The notes under the pieces: model-generated
What the model was told of the DNA's origin: nothing
Seen by the model: only the letters and a program-made list of their open reading frames with translations
The model's database searches: none
IMG/VR virus record: IMGVR_UViG_3300019880_000003
Span: 1-44,947 of that record
Strand: one strand, 5' to 3'
Length of the DNA stretch: 44,947 bases
Source: a virus
Part shown: positions 36,894 to 43,112 of the stretch, piece by piece
Layout of the letters: each line of letters starts with the position of its first letter
How positions within the stretch are numbered: position 1 is the first letter of the stretch
Position numbers and translations under genes: made by a program

Positions 36894-37557
36894 CGACCTG
36901 AAGCCGCTTGTCGACAAGGCAGCAATCGCCACCGTTCGCAAGTGGCCCGCATACGTTTCTGCCGAGGACGTCCAGCAGGAACTGTGGCTCTGGGCTCACG
37001 AGAGGGAGACTTCCGTTCGATCTGCCATGCGAGTGCAGGGCTGGGAAGCCAAGATCTACTCGACCATGGTGAAGGTGGCGTCCACTGCCGCATCGACAGA
37101 AGACCAGCAAACCAATGGTTACTCAAAAGAAGACACGTACATCTATTCGACTGCGGTTCTCGAAACCCTCCTGGAGTCGTGCTTCACCTATGAGGACTGG
37201 CAGTCGTTCGGCACCTTCGGTGACGGCCAGCCGCACGCCAAGGGTCAGGTGAACGAGACTGGGGATGTGCTGGCAATGCTGTCGGACGTGAAGGCTGGTA
37301 TCGCCACGCTCAAGGCGGAGTACAGGGAGGTTCTGTTCTATCGATCGGGACTGCACCTCACCTTCCCCCTCGTTGGCGAGAAGGTTGGATGCACTGACAA
37401 GCAAGCCGAGAGGCGCTTTAAGCGGGCTGTCGGCGCACTGCAGGCAGCTCTTGGCCGGGTGGACCTGAGCGACCTCCAGAACGGCTACAGCGAGCGTAGA
37501 GACGTGATTGGTAATGAGCGATCTCAGATCATGACGGACAGGCTGTATGAAGGATGA
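36880..37557 (+). CDS. Sigma-factor-like transcription protein
   Basis: 225 residues; ATG 36880 follows GGAGACGCA. The N-terminal part has a region-2-like stretch VSAEDVQQELWLWAHERETS. The C-terminal part (LKAEYREVLFYRSG, FPLVGEKVGCTDKQAERRFK, RAVGALQAALG) matches the sigma-70 region 4 helix-turn-helix pattern. Last gene of the right-facing island, ending 7 bp before a terminator. It may direct late transcription, since no phage RNA polymerase is present. Inferred. Confidence 0.65.
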   Translation: MTYYDDLKPLVDKAAIATVRKWPAYVSAEDVQQELWLWAHERETSVRSAMRVQGWEAKIYSTMVKVASTAASTEDQQTNGYSKEDTYIYSTAVLETLLESCFTYEDWQSFGTFGDGQPHAKGQVNETGDVLAMLSDVKAGIATLKAEYREVLFYRSGLHLTFPLVGEKVGCTDKQAERRFKRAVGALQAALGRVDLSDLQNGYSERRDVIGNERSQIMTDRLYEG

Positions 37558-37564
37558 CCAGCAG

Positions 37565-37593
37565 GGACCGGCCCCGGAGGGCCGGTCCTTTTT
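37565..37593 (+). terminator. Rho-independent terminator between convergent units
   Basis: A 10-bp perfect stem GGACCGGCCC / GGGCCGGTCC with tetraloop CGGA, followed by TTTTT. On the minus strand the stem is preceded by AAAAA and followed by CTG, so it mainly stops rightward transcription. Left-facing block 2 ends 4 bp away. Confidence 0.9.
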
Positions 37594-37596
37594 GGT

Positions 37597-38106
37597 TTAT
37601 TTACCTCTCACCTTCACGTAATAGCGCTTCAGGTTCTCGTTGCTGTCCGGCTGGATATTGCCTGTGTTCATGCATTCCAGCAAGACGCACTTGTTTCCCA
37701 CGGCAATCACCTTGCCGTGGTAGTACCGCTGACTCCTGGAGACGACGTCTCCCACCTTCCACTCTTCATTCTTGCGGAGGAGCTCGGGGTCGGCGCGGCT
37801 GTGTTCGGTGTACTGCCAGTACAGAGAGTCCAGTGGTGCAAAGTCCCCGAACCGACAGTCACTCGACACGATCCATGCGTGCTCACCGTTCATCCACGCA
37901 ACCAGGTGGACCTTGGTGGTGAATGGAGACTTGAAGACAGCCCCCTCGTGAAGAGGGGGTGTTCCTGCCCTCACATCCTTGGTGAGCATTTCGTGGAAGC
38001 TGTCAACGATTCGACGGCAGAACTTGGTGAGGGATTCCTCATCTTCCGCCCCCTTGTCGATGACATCCTCCAGCCATTCAACCTGCCTAGCTCGACTCGG
38101 GAGCAA
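37597..38106 (-). CDS. Unknown protein, last gene of left-facing block 2
   Basis: 169 residues from TTG 38106 with GGAGG 7 bases upstream. Charged N-terminal helix (VEWLEDVIDKGAEDEESLTK), then a beta-rich half with KVHLVAWMNGEHAWIVSSDC and a C-terminal KRYYVKVRGK. A small beta-barrel (KVGDVVSRSQRYYHGKVIAV) resembles SH3/KOW-like folds. Function unknown. Confidence 0.6.
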   Translation of the reverse strand: MLPSRARQVEWLEDVIDKGAEDEESLTKFCRRIVDSFHEMLTKDVRAGTPPLHEGAVFKSPFTTKVHLVAWMNGEHAWIVSSDCRFGDFAPLDSLYWQYTEHSRADPELLRKNEEWKVGDVVSRSQRYYHGKVIAVGNKCVLLECMNTGNIQPDSNENLKRYYVKVRGK

Positions 38107-38317
38107 TCAGCACCTCCGAGCTGACCGTAAGAACCGCAGACGCCCTGTAGACGACCGTAGAGGGCGGGAACTCGTGGACGTACCAGGGAGAGCCGTTGTG
38201 CTGCTCCTCAGCCCTGTACAGGGCCTCATTGCGGGCGGCCTCGATGGTCTCAAAGAGGGTGTCACTGATGCTCGGCGGAGTTCGCAAGGGCTCCGAGCTA
38301 CTGCTTACATAGAACAT
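38087..38317 (-). CDS. Unknown protein
   Basis: 76 residues after AAAGGAAATGC, which differs from the usual GGAGAGAGACA leader of this block. MFYVSSSSEPLRTPPSISDT, a helical SDTLFETIEAARNEALYRAE, then a beta tail. Its leader is the nested hairpin at 38333-38403. Unknown. Confidence 0.55.
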   Translation of the reverse strand: MFYVSSSSEPLRTPPSISDTLFETIEAARNEALYRAEEQHNGSPWYVHEFPPSTVVYRASAVLTVSSEVLIAPESS

Positions 38318-38332
38318 GCATTTCCTTTCGTA

Positions 38333-38403
38333 GTGGGGCCATAAAGCCCTAGGAGGGAGAGAGGTCTCCTAGGGCCATAAGGCCCCACCTCCGAAGAGGT
38401 GGG
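38333..38403 (-). promoter_or_regulatory. Nested hairpins ahead of 38087-38317
   Basis: Outer GTGGGGCC (38333-38340) / GGCCCCAC (38381-38388), internal loop ATAAA / CATAA, inner GCCCTAGGAG (38346-38355) / CTCCTAGGGC (38366-38375). A second hairpin CCCACCTC (38384-38391) / GAGGTGGG (38396-38403) reads with a TTCG tetraloop on the minus strand and shares bases with the first, so the two are mutually exclusive. That would allow a switch in the leader RNA. Confidence 0.65.
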
Positions 38404-38409
38404 ACTGTA

Positions 38410-38799
38410 TCACTTGCCGGTCAAGCCGTGCTGAATGGCTTCTTTCCAGGAGAAGCCCCCGTCCTGCTTTCCCTGAACGTTGCACATGAAATCGACCGCG
38501 TCGTTGTCGAACGTGTGGTCCTCCATTTCGGCGACGACAACGTCGACCCCGAGGTCGTTGTTGTCGCTGTCCAGGATCTCAAGCATCGTGATGACACCAG
38601 CGCCGATCAGCGCGCAGCCGATCAGGCAAGAGGGCTTGGCTTGGGACAGGTCCCACCCATCGCCATCCTCGCCCGAACGCTTGTGGCCTTCCACGTAAGC
38701 GCAGTCGGACCGCGTCCGTCCGGGGTTGTAGATGAAGTCCATACGACCTTCGGCGGCATCCATGACCATTCCGATGACGTCGGCCTTGGTGTAGTGCAT
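38410..38799 (-). CDS. Unknown protein with leader GGAGAGAGACT
   Basis: 129 residues from ATG 38799. MHYTKADVIGMVMDAAEGRM, then CAYVEGHKRSG, a small hydrophobic patch CLIGCALIGAGVITMLEIL, and a C-terminal KQDGGFSWKEAIQHGLTGK. Alpha/beta, four Cys. Translation leader is the block-2 type. No function known. Confidence 0.65.
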   Translation of the reverse strand: MHYTKADVIGMVMDAAEGRMDFIYNPGRTRSDCAYVEGHKRSGEDGDGWDLSQAKPSCLIGCALIGAGVITMLEILDSDNNDLGVDVVVAEMEDHTFDNDAVDFMCNVQGKQDGGFSWKEAIQHGLTGK

Positions 38800-38841
38800 A
38801 GTCTCTCTCCTATGTCTTGAACCGTCCAGATGGGCGGAAAG

Positions 38842-38927
38842 GGGTGCAGGAGGGGAAGTTCTAGCCATCATAGGCGTGCGCTCCTAGGCCAGTGCCTACT
38901 TTCTGTTTCGGCACCCATCCTGCACCC
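38842..38927 (-). ncRNA. Large multi-branched leader RNA
   Basis: A 10-bp perfect closing stem GGGTGCAGGA (38842-38851 on the plus strand) / TCCTGCACCC (38918-38927) encloses about 66 nt with a small GTGCC / GGCAC hairpin on the minus strand. It sits in the 161-bp gap 38800-38960, just upstream of the conserved leader of 38410-38799. A flanking CCCACCC / GGGTGGG hairpin with a four-base loop lies near 38936-38953. Riboswitch-like architecture, but no ligand motif recognised. Confidence 0.55.
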
Positions 38928-38960
38928 TTCACCACCCACCCCGAAGGGTGGGCGTACTGC

Positions 38961-39431
38961 TTACTGTCGATTGTACAGGTCTCGCAGGTCGTTACCGTCG
39001 CCACCTTCACGCAACACCCGAACGATGTCGTCGTTCAGCATCTTGGCTCTGTAGCAACTGTCCACCCGGACGACCAGTTCGAGGGCACCAATCTCGCCCT
39101 GATGCTCGATCGCCTGTTCGCCCACCCAATACACCTTGACGGCATATCCGATGGACTCAGACAGGGCCTCAGGGCTCATGAAGAGCATCTGCGTCAAGAC
39201 GTAAGGGTCTATTGGCAGGCTGTCGATGTCGTCATCGGTGTACACGGCGTACTCACCCACGTAGGTGATGGCGTACATGCGCTGATCGTCGTCATTGGGG
39301 TCATAGTCCTCGACATCGATCCGGTTATGTACCGGGCAACTGTCGTCATGGGTCCTGGGCTCCGTGAGGGCAGCGAACTGCGCCTCATACTTATCCGCCA
39401 AGGACTCCATGAGCTGTTCAAACTCGTTCAT
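38961..39431 (-). CDS. Unknown acidic protein with leader GGAGAGAGACA
   Basis: 156 residues from ATG 39431. MNEFEQLMESLADKYEAQFA (helix), PRTHDDSCPVHNRIDVEDYD (Cys/His), and a C-terminal RVDSCYRAKMLNDDIVRVLR. Acidic, alpha/beta. Conserved CCGAAGGAGAGAGACA leader directly ahead. Confidence 0.65.
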   Translation of the reverse strand: MNEFEQLMESLADKYEAQFAALTEPRTHDDSCPVHNRIDVEDYDPNDDDQRMYAITYVGEYAVYTDDDIDSLPIDPYVLTQMLFMSPEALSESIGYAVKVYWVGEQAIEHQGEIGALELVVRVDSCYRAKMLNDDIVRVLREGGDGNDLRDLYNRQ

Positions 39432-39461
39432 TGTCTCTCTCCTTCGGTCGAACACCACGTG

Positions 39462-39520
39462 CTGTAGTGCCGTCTCAACCAGCGAGCCCGCAAGGGCTCG
39501 CCAGCTCAGCCTGGCTACAG
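39462..39520 (-). ncRNA. Intercistronic RNA element 1 of block 2
   Basis: Read on the minus strand: CTGTAG-CC-AGG-CTGAGC, a 10-bp inner stem TGGCGAGCCC / GGGCTCGCTG with loop TTGC, then GTTGAG-AC-GG-CA-CTACAG. The closing stem is CTGTAG / CTACAG, and the TAG stop of 39515-39931 is inside its left strand. 59 nt. Same architecture as the elements at 40394, 41615 and 42320. Confidence 0.7.
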
Positions 39521-39931
39521 GAAGTAGTCAATCAGGTCTGCGATCTGATCGAACGTGAATCCGCCGTCGTTCAGGTCGGCAAGGCTCTCGGCCTGTCGGA
39601 GCCTCTCGCCATCCTTGATGTAGCTGAAGGAGATGGCAGTTTCGGCTTCATCGTCACTGAATTCGTTGCGCGTTCCGGCCCACACCTGGATCGTGTCGGC
39701 GTAGTAGCCAGATACGCTATTGGACTCGGTGCCGTCGATCGAGTAGCTCAGGTACTCAGGGTCCAGCTTAAGCCACTGCCCGACGCCGTCGGCGACCGCG
39801 AGGTCTGACAGCACCCCAAGGCAGCAGTAGGACCGCTTGCTGAACCTGACACTGCACAGAATACCCCTGGCCTGCTGGTACTTGCCGGAGCGCAGCGCAG
39901 CAACCCACTGGGCCTTCTTTACCTTGTTCAT
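39515..39931 (-). CDS. Phage protein of unknown function, CCLGVL type
   Basis: 138 residues from ATG 39931. MNKVKKAQWVAALRSGKYQQ, then SYCCLGVLSDLAVADGVGQW and GFTFDQIADLIDYFL. The W-x-x-ALRSGxY...CCLGVLxDL pattern recurs in many phage hypothetical proteins. Function unknown. Leader ATAGGAGAGAGACA. Confidence 0.7.
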   Translation of the reverse strand: MNKVKKAQWVAALRSGKYQQARGILCSVRFSKRSYCCLGVLSDLAVADGVGQWLKLDPEYLSYSIDGTESNSVSGYYADTIQVWAGTRNEFSDDEAETAISFSYIKDGERLRQAESLADLNDGGFTFDQIADLIDYFL

Positions 39932-39962
39932 TGTCTCTCTCCTATGTTCCGGATCATGCATT

Positions 39963-40017
39963 CATGATGCCGCCAATACCGGCATCCCCGAAGGGATGCC
40001 GACAAAGGGTGGTCATG
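39963..40017 (-). ncRNA. Intercistronic RNA element 2, divergent member
   Basis: Minus strand: CATGA-CC ... GG-CA-TCATG closing stem with the same CC/GG plus bulged CA, and an inner stem CGGCATCCC / GGGATGCCG with loop TTCG. The P2 segment is degenerate. The TGA stop of 40013-40231 is inside the left closing strand. Confidence 0.6.
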
Positions 40018-40231
40018 GATTACTAAGCCGTCTTACCCTGTCAAGCCTGATCTTTTCTTCGCGAGACTCGACCGGCCTCATGTACGCGCTGATCTCTTCG
40101 GCGGTGAAGTACTCCGTGCGGTCCGAGTAGTACTCACGGCACATCCATAGGGGAGCGCCATTCGCGTCCATCCCGCACTCGCCGTAGACAATGAATTCCT
40201 CGTTGCCCTTGAAGAATCGCTGGTAGACCAT
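40013..40231 (-). CDS. Unknown protein
   Basis: 72 residues. MVYQRFFKGNEEFIVYGECG, then CREYYSDRTEYFTAEEISAY, with a basic end. ATG overlaps the upstream stop (TAATG), so it is coupled. No family recognised. Confidence 0.6.
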   Translation of the reverse strand: MVYQRFFKGNEEFIVYGECGMDANGAPLWMCREYYSDRTEYFTAEEISAYMRPVESREEKIRLDRVRRLSNP

Positions 40232-40371
40232 TAGCTATTCCTCCGGTTCCGGCGGAGCGAGGTGAAGGCGAGTACCACGGTTGCGATACCCACATAAACC
40301 ATGCGCAGTACCAGGCTGACGACATAGATCAGCAACAGGAAGCCAATGATCTCTCCGAACGTAACTGCCAT
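40231..40371 (-). CDS. Small membrane protein
   Basis: 46 residues from ATG 40371 after CCGAAGGAGAGAGACA. MAVTFGEIIGFLLLIYVVSL and VYVGIATVVLAFT are two hydrophobic segments; the basic tail SLRRNRRNS sits in the cytoplasm by the positive-inside rule. Unknown role. Confidence 0.6.
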   Translation of the reverse strand: MAVTFGEIIGFLLLIYVVSLVLRMVYVGIATVVLAFTSLRRNRRNS

Positions 40372-40393
40372 TGTCTCTCTCCTTCGGTTTCGG

Positions 40394-40446
40394 CTGTAGT
40401 GCCGTCTCAACGGCCCTCCAGGGAGGGCCGCTCAGTCTGGCTACAG
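40394..40446 (-). ncRNA. Intercistronic RNA element 3 of block 2
   Basis: Minus strand: CTGTAG-CC-AGA-CTGAGC, inner GGCCCTC / GAGGGCC with loop CCTG, GTTGAG-AC-GG-CA-CTACAG. 53 nt. TAG stop of 40441-40620 is inside the left closing strand. Directly followed by CCGA and then the conserved leader. Confidence 0.7.
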
Positions 40447-40620
40447 TTCGATATCCTCGCGCTGGCAGCTGTAGTCCTCGAACGGGCTGCGCCGCTGCAA
40501 GTCGTCATACGGCGTGCAGGCCGCGTCCAGGCACTCCCGACAGAGCGACCAGCCACCATCTGCTGCGGTGAAGCTGATCTCAAAGCAATCCCTGCACGTA
40601 CAGGGGCAGTATCCAGACAT
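40441..40620 (-). CDS. Cys-rich probable zinc protein
   Basis: 59 residues, MSGYCPCTCRDCFEISFTAA, then SLCRECLDAACTPYDDLQRR, ending CQREDIEL. Eight Cys in CxCxxxC and CxxC arrangements suggest two metal sites. ATG overlaps the preceding stop (TGATG). Unknown. Confidence 0.6.
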   Translation of the reverse strand: MSGYCPCTCRDCFEISFTAADGGWSLCRECLDAACTPYDDLQRRSPFEDYSCQREDIEL

Positions 40621-40784
40621 CAGAACTCCACCTTTCGGTATCGCCATTCGGTCTCTTCGTAGTCCCGCGCCTTGTGCCACTCCATGGCCTCTATGGCCGC
40701 TTGCTCGGTGTGGCGTACGCCGACGTGATACCAGTCGACCGGTACGTGCTCGGGCGCCCTGCACTCGATGATGAACTTCTCCAT
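40620..40784 (-). CDS. Unknown protein
   Basis: 54 residues, MEKFIIECRAPEHVPVDWYH at the start and RDYEETEWRYRKVEF at the end. Overlaps both neighbours by 1-3 bp. Charged, possibly a small alpha/beta domain. Confidence 0.55.
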   Translation of the reverse strand: MEKFIIECRAPEHVPVDWYHVGVRHTEQAAIEAMEWHKARDYEETEWRYRKVEF

Positions 40785-40858
40785 CACTCGCTCCCCAGGG
40801 TCTCGTCATCAAGCTCCCAGTCAAGCACGATGTTCTCATCGTTCTCTTCTTCGGGCAT
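40784..40858 (-). CDS. Acidic 24-residue peptide
   Basis: MPEEENDENIVLDWELDDET followed by LGSE. Ten acidic residues. Overlaps the preceding stop (TAATG) and the following start (TGATG). Too short to classify; overlap style supports translation. Confidence 0.45.
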   Translation of the reverse strand: MPEEENDENIVLDWELDDETLGSE

Positions 40859-41124
40859 TACAGGTTCCCTCGCTGGTAGTGCACGCCCTCCAGAGTCACC
40901 GCAACAGTGTGCAGCTTGTCGTAGGCATCCCGCTTGGTCCAGCCAAGGAATCCTTGGGAGATGCCGACGGGCTGAGCGCCACCCTGGAGGGCCTTGTGCG
41001 AGTTGCCGTACAGCTTGCTGCCCCGGGTCAGTTCGATGCCCTCAGAGGGCAGCTCAAGGGCCTTCAAGGCACGCACGTAGCGTGCCAGCATGACATCCAG
41101 GTGCTCATTGGTGATGCGGTCCAT
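40858..41124 (-). CDS. Unknown helical protein with GGAGAGAGACA leader
   Basis: 88 residues from ATG 41124. MDRITNEHLDVMLARYVRAL, ELPSEGIELTRGSKLYGNSH and a C-terminal LEGVHYQRGNL. Amphipathic helices dominate. Preceded by CAAAGGAGAGAGACA. Unknown. Confidence 0.65.
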   Translation of the reverse strand: MDRITNEHLDVMLARYVRALKALELPSEGIELTRGSKLYGNSHKALQGGAQPVGISQGFLGWTKRDAYDKLHTVAVTLEGVHYQRGNL

Positions 41125-41140
41125 TGTCTCTCTCCTTTGG

Positions 41141-41184
41141 TTGTAGCACCCTGCCCCTCCAGGGGCAGACGCTCAGGGCCTAAG
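41141..41184 (-). ncRNA. Intercistronic RNA element 4, degenerate
   Basis: Minus strand: TTAGGCC-CTGAGC and inner stem CTGCCCC / GGGGCAG with loop TGGA, then GGTGCTACAA. The left CTGAGC is kept, but the right GTTGAG segment is missing and the closing stem is weak. A decayed or simplified family member. Confidence 0.5.
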
Positions 41185-41208
41185 CCGGTTTAGAGTCCCC
41201 CTGAGGAC

Positions 41209-41589
41209 TTATTTCTTGTGCCGTCGATCCTGCGAGGCGAATACAGTGACAACCCTGCCGCCGTTGATCGTCTTGATTGCGCTGGAGATCTCCACACCGT
41301 CAACGTGCAGGAAGTGTACGGCCGTGATGTTGTCTTGCTCAAACCACTCCGTGTGCAGTTCATCCACTTCCTGCTTGGTGTCCACGTAGTGATTCGTGGT
41401 CCCGTAGGCGTAGTCGCCCTTAGTGTTATTGTTGATGGCTACGTGATAGCGCGCAGTCTTCTCCTTACGCCCTTCTGCGTCCTGCTTGAGCGCTGCCATC
41501 ACGTTCAAATCGAATTCGACGGAGGTAATGTGCCCCATGGACAGCTGCGTCTCCAGTGCGGCGACGCGTTGCCAAAGCTTCAGCTTCAT
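41209..41589 (-). CDS. Unknown protein with GGAGAGAGACA leader
   Basis: 126 residues from ATG 41589. MKLKLWQRVAALETQLSMGH (helix), then RYHVAINNNTKGDYAYGTTN and HFLHVDGVEISSAIKTINGG. Alpha/beta, ends DRRHKK. No family recognised. Confidence 0.65.
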   Translation of the reverse strand: MKLKLWQRVAALETQLSMGHITSVEFDLNVMAALKQDAEGRKEKTARYHVAINNNTKGDYAYGTTNHYVDTKQEVDELHTEWFEQDNITAVHFLHVDGVEISSAIKTINGGRVVTVFASQDRRHKK

Positions 41590-41614
41590 TGTCTCTCTCC
41601 AGTCATTCAATCGG

Positions 41615-41666
41615 CTGAGGTGCCGTCCCAACGCTCCCCAAGGGGGAGCGCTCGGAGTGGCCTCAG
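41615..41666 (-). ncRNA. Intercistronic RNA element 5 of block 2
   Basis: Minus strand: CTGAGG-CC-ACT-CCGAGC, inner GCTCCCC / GGGGAGC with loop CTT, GTTGGG-AC-GG-CA-CCTCAG. Closing stem and P2 differ from element 3 at paired positions but stay complementary. The TGA stop of 41663-41947 is inside the left closing strand. 52 nt. Confidence 0.72.
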
Positions 41667-41947
41667 ATCCATTCGGTCATTGCGTGGCGTTCGCCGTGGT
41701 AATCGCTCCCGCAGCCATCGCAGGAGCGAGTGCTGAACGTAATTGTCTCGCAGTCACACTCACCGAAGTAAGTGTCATTTTCACGGCCGCATTCATGCTC
41801 TTCCTGTGGGTGGCCCATGGCGGCATGCGGGGTCAGGAATGCCATCGGCACTCCACCTTCGTGACCCTCGTGACAGCCCCCACACTCACCGTTGTAGTGG
41901 TGCATGGCGCAGTCAACGCAGACCCATAGGGCGCGGTAGTCTCGCAT
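41663..41947 (-). CDS. Cys-rich phage protein, probable double zinc domain
   Basis: 94 residues from ATG 41947 after GGAGAGAGACC. MRDYRALWVCVDCAMHHYNG, then CGGCHEGHEGG, and a C-terminal CDCETITFSTRSCDGCGSDY ending HAMTEWI. The C-terminal CxC...CDGCGS...RHAxT pattern recurs in phage hypothetical proteins. Function unknown. Confidence 0.7.
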   Translation of the reverse strand: MRDYRALWVCVDCAMHHYNGECGGCHEGHEGGVPMAFLTPHAAMGHPQEEHECGRENDTYFGECDCETITFSTRSCDGCGSDYHGERHAMTEWI

Positions 41948-41970
41948 GGTCTCTCTCCTTTGGTCAGGTT

Positions 41971-42024
41971 CTGAGTGAACCAAGCCAACGGACGGCCGAA
42001 GCCGTCCGCTCGATAGCTACTCAG
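41971..42024 (-). ncRNA. Intercistronic RNA element 6, divergent
   Basis: Minus strand: CTGAG closing with CTCAG, left CGAGC, inner GGACGGC / GCCGTCC with loop TTCG, right GTTGG. The CC/GG and CA parts are altered. The TGA stop of 42021-42299 lies in the left closing strand. Confidence 0.55.
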
Positions 42025-42299
42025 TACTCGTCGTGCCAACTCGGTTGCGGTGCCCAGTAGGGCGTCTGACTGATCGCGTTGTCGATATCGGCGGAGGTAA
42101 GGTAGATGCACCCTTGTCCGTCGTCACGCTTGCAGACCCAGAAGTCCTCGTCGGTCGCTGAGTCGGTGCCGTAGGACTGGCTCACCGTGTAGTTCACGTC
42201 ATTCATGGTGAACGCACTGCCTACGTACCACTCTTCCTTGCAGTGATCGCAGTAGGCCGAACCATCGACCGTGTAATGCCGACACATCTCGTGCGTCAT
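42021..42299 (-). CDS. Unknown protein with Cys/His pair
   Basis: 92 residues from ATG 42299. MTHEMCRHYTVDGSAYCDHC has a CxxC-like zinc knuckle; then VNYTVSQSYGTDSATDEDFW and a Trp/Pro-rich end. Leader CCGAAGGAGAGAGACA. Unknown. Confidence 0.65.
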   Translation of the reverse strand: MTHEMCRHYTVDGSAYCDHCKEEWYVGSAFTMNDVNYTVSQSYGTDSATDEDFWVCKRDDGQGCIYLTSADIDNAISQTPYWAPQPSWHDEY

Positions 42300-42319
42300 T
42301 GTCTCTCTCCTTCGGTCGG

Positions 42320-42371
42320 CTGAGATGCCGTCCCAACACGCCTCAGAGAGGCGTGCTCGGAGTGGTCTCAG
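42320..42371 (-). ncRNA. Intercistronic RNA element 7 of block 2
   Basis: Minus strand: CTGAGA-CC-ACT-CCGAGC, inner ACGCCTC / GAGGCGT with loop TCT, GTTGGG-AC-GG-CA-TCTCAG. 52 nt. Unlike the others it lies 9 bp after the preceding stop rather than enclosing it. Followed by CCGA and the conserved leader. Confidence 0.72.
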
Positions 42372-42380
42372 CTGGTGCCG

Positions 42381-42659
42381 CTAGGCGTTGTTGAAGTAAT
42401 CATGGTCATACAAGCCCTTGGTACCATTGCGCTTTGCGCGCTCGGCTCCCCATGCGTTGGAGCGAACCAGGGACTCGGCCATCGTTTTGGCCAAATGCAG
42501 TCGGCCGTAGCTTCGCACTACGGGGTTGGACTGCACTCCGTGCGGGTAAATTGCAACCTCGAACTGATTGCCCACCTTTTGTGCTTCCGCGACGATCAGG
42601 TTGCCGTCTTGACCGGCGTACAGGGTGTGCAGTCCGGATGGAGTCTTTATCCATTGCAT
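42381..42659 (-). CDS. Unknown protein
   Basis: 92 residues from ATG 42659. MQWIKTPSGLHTLYAGQDGN, then AEAQKVGNQFEVAIYPHGVQ and a basic C-terminal helix. Follows the upstream stop by 2 bases; no conserved leader, so probably coupled. Unknown. Confidence 0.6.
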   Translation of the reverse strand: MQWIKTPSGLHTLYAGQDGNLIVAEAQKVGNQFEVAIYPHGVQSNPVVRSYGRLHLAKTMAESLVRSNAWGAERAKRNGTKGLYDHDYFNNA

Positions 42660-42661
42660 GT

Positions 42662-42784
42662 CTATGATGCATCCTCTTCGATCATGTTGCCCAGCAGGTC
42701 ATTGGCGGAGGGGAAGAGGTCCATGTCATCCATGGCCTCCAGCTCCAGGTTCATTCGCTGCTCGTAGTACGTGTCAGCGTTCAT
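42662..42784 (-). CDS. Acidic mini-protein, first gene of left-facing block 2
   Basis: 40 residues from ATG 42784 after AAGGAGAGAGCA. MNADTYYEQRMNLELEAMDD, then FPSANDLLGNMIEEDAS. Acidic and helical. Being first after the boxA-like leader it should be made early and in quantity. Unknown function. Confidence 0.6.
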   Translation of the reverse strand: MNADTYYEQRMNLELEAMDDMDLFPSANDLLGNMIEEDAS

Positions 42785-43112
42785 TGCTCTCTCCTTGAGT
42801 GCGCATCCCTTGCGGGGATGCGTCCATGGCCACGAGAGGGATTCAAAGGACTGTCTGGAGCCATCCTGCCTAGCGGACCTGTAAGAGCGTCCTAGGCCCC
42901 GCGAGGGGCTGTTAGGAGATGACTGTCATTGATCCATCTGAAGCCCTCTCGCACCATGTGTTAAGGAGTGGGGCCGTTGGGCCCCAGACAGGCGCCTAAG
43001 CACCTGTCAGAGAGAGATGTTTGCCAGCCTGTGCATCGGCCGGTCGGGTGTGCCACGGTGCGCGATTCGCTGCCTACCAATGGCCTATCTACCCCCGGGC
43101 TTCCTCGCCCGG
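42785..43112 (-). promoter_or_regulatory. Structured leader of block 2, downstream of boxA-like motif
   Basis: No gene with credible coding character. Hairpins seen: CGCATCCC / GGGATGCG (42802-42809, 42815-42822), GGGGCC / GGCCCC (42970-42975, 42980-42985), GACAGG / CCTGTC (42987-42992, 43003-43008) and CCGGGC / GCCCGG near 43096-43111. Without antitermination these stems might impede RNA polymerase. I see no clear promoter within this part. Confidence 0.6.

Noticed and set aside
39462-42371. Intercistronic hairpins read as terminators
   Set aside because: No U run after any of them and genes continue downstream; conserved internal bases and covariation fit a different role.
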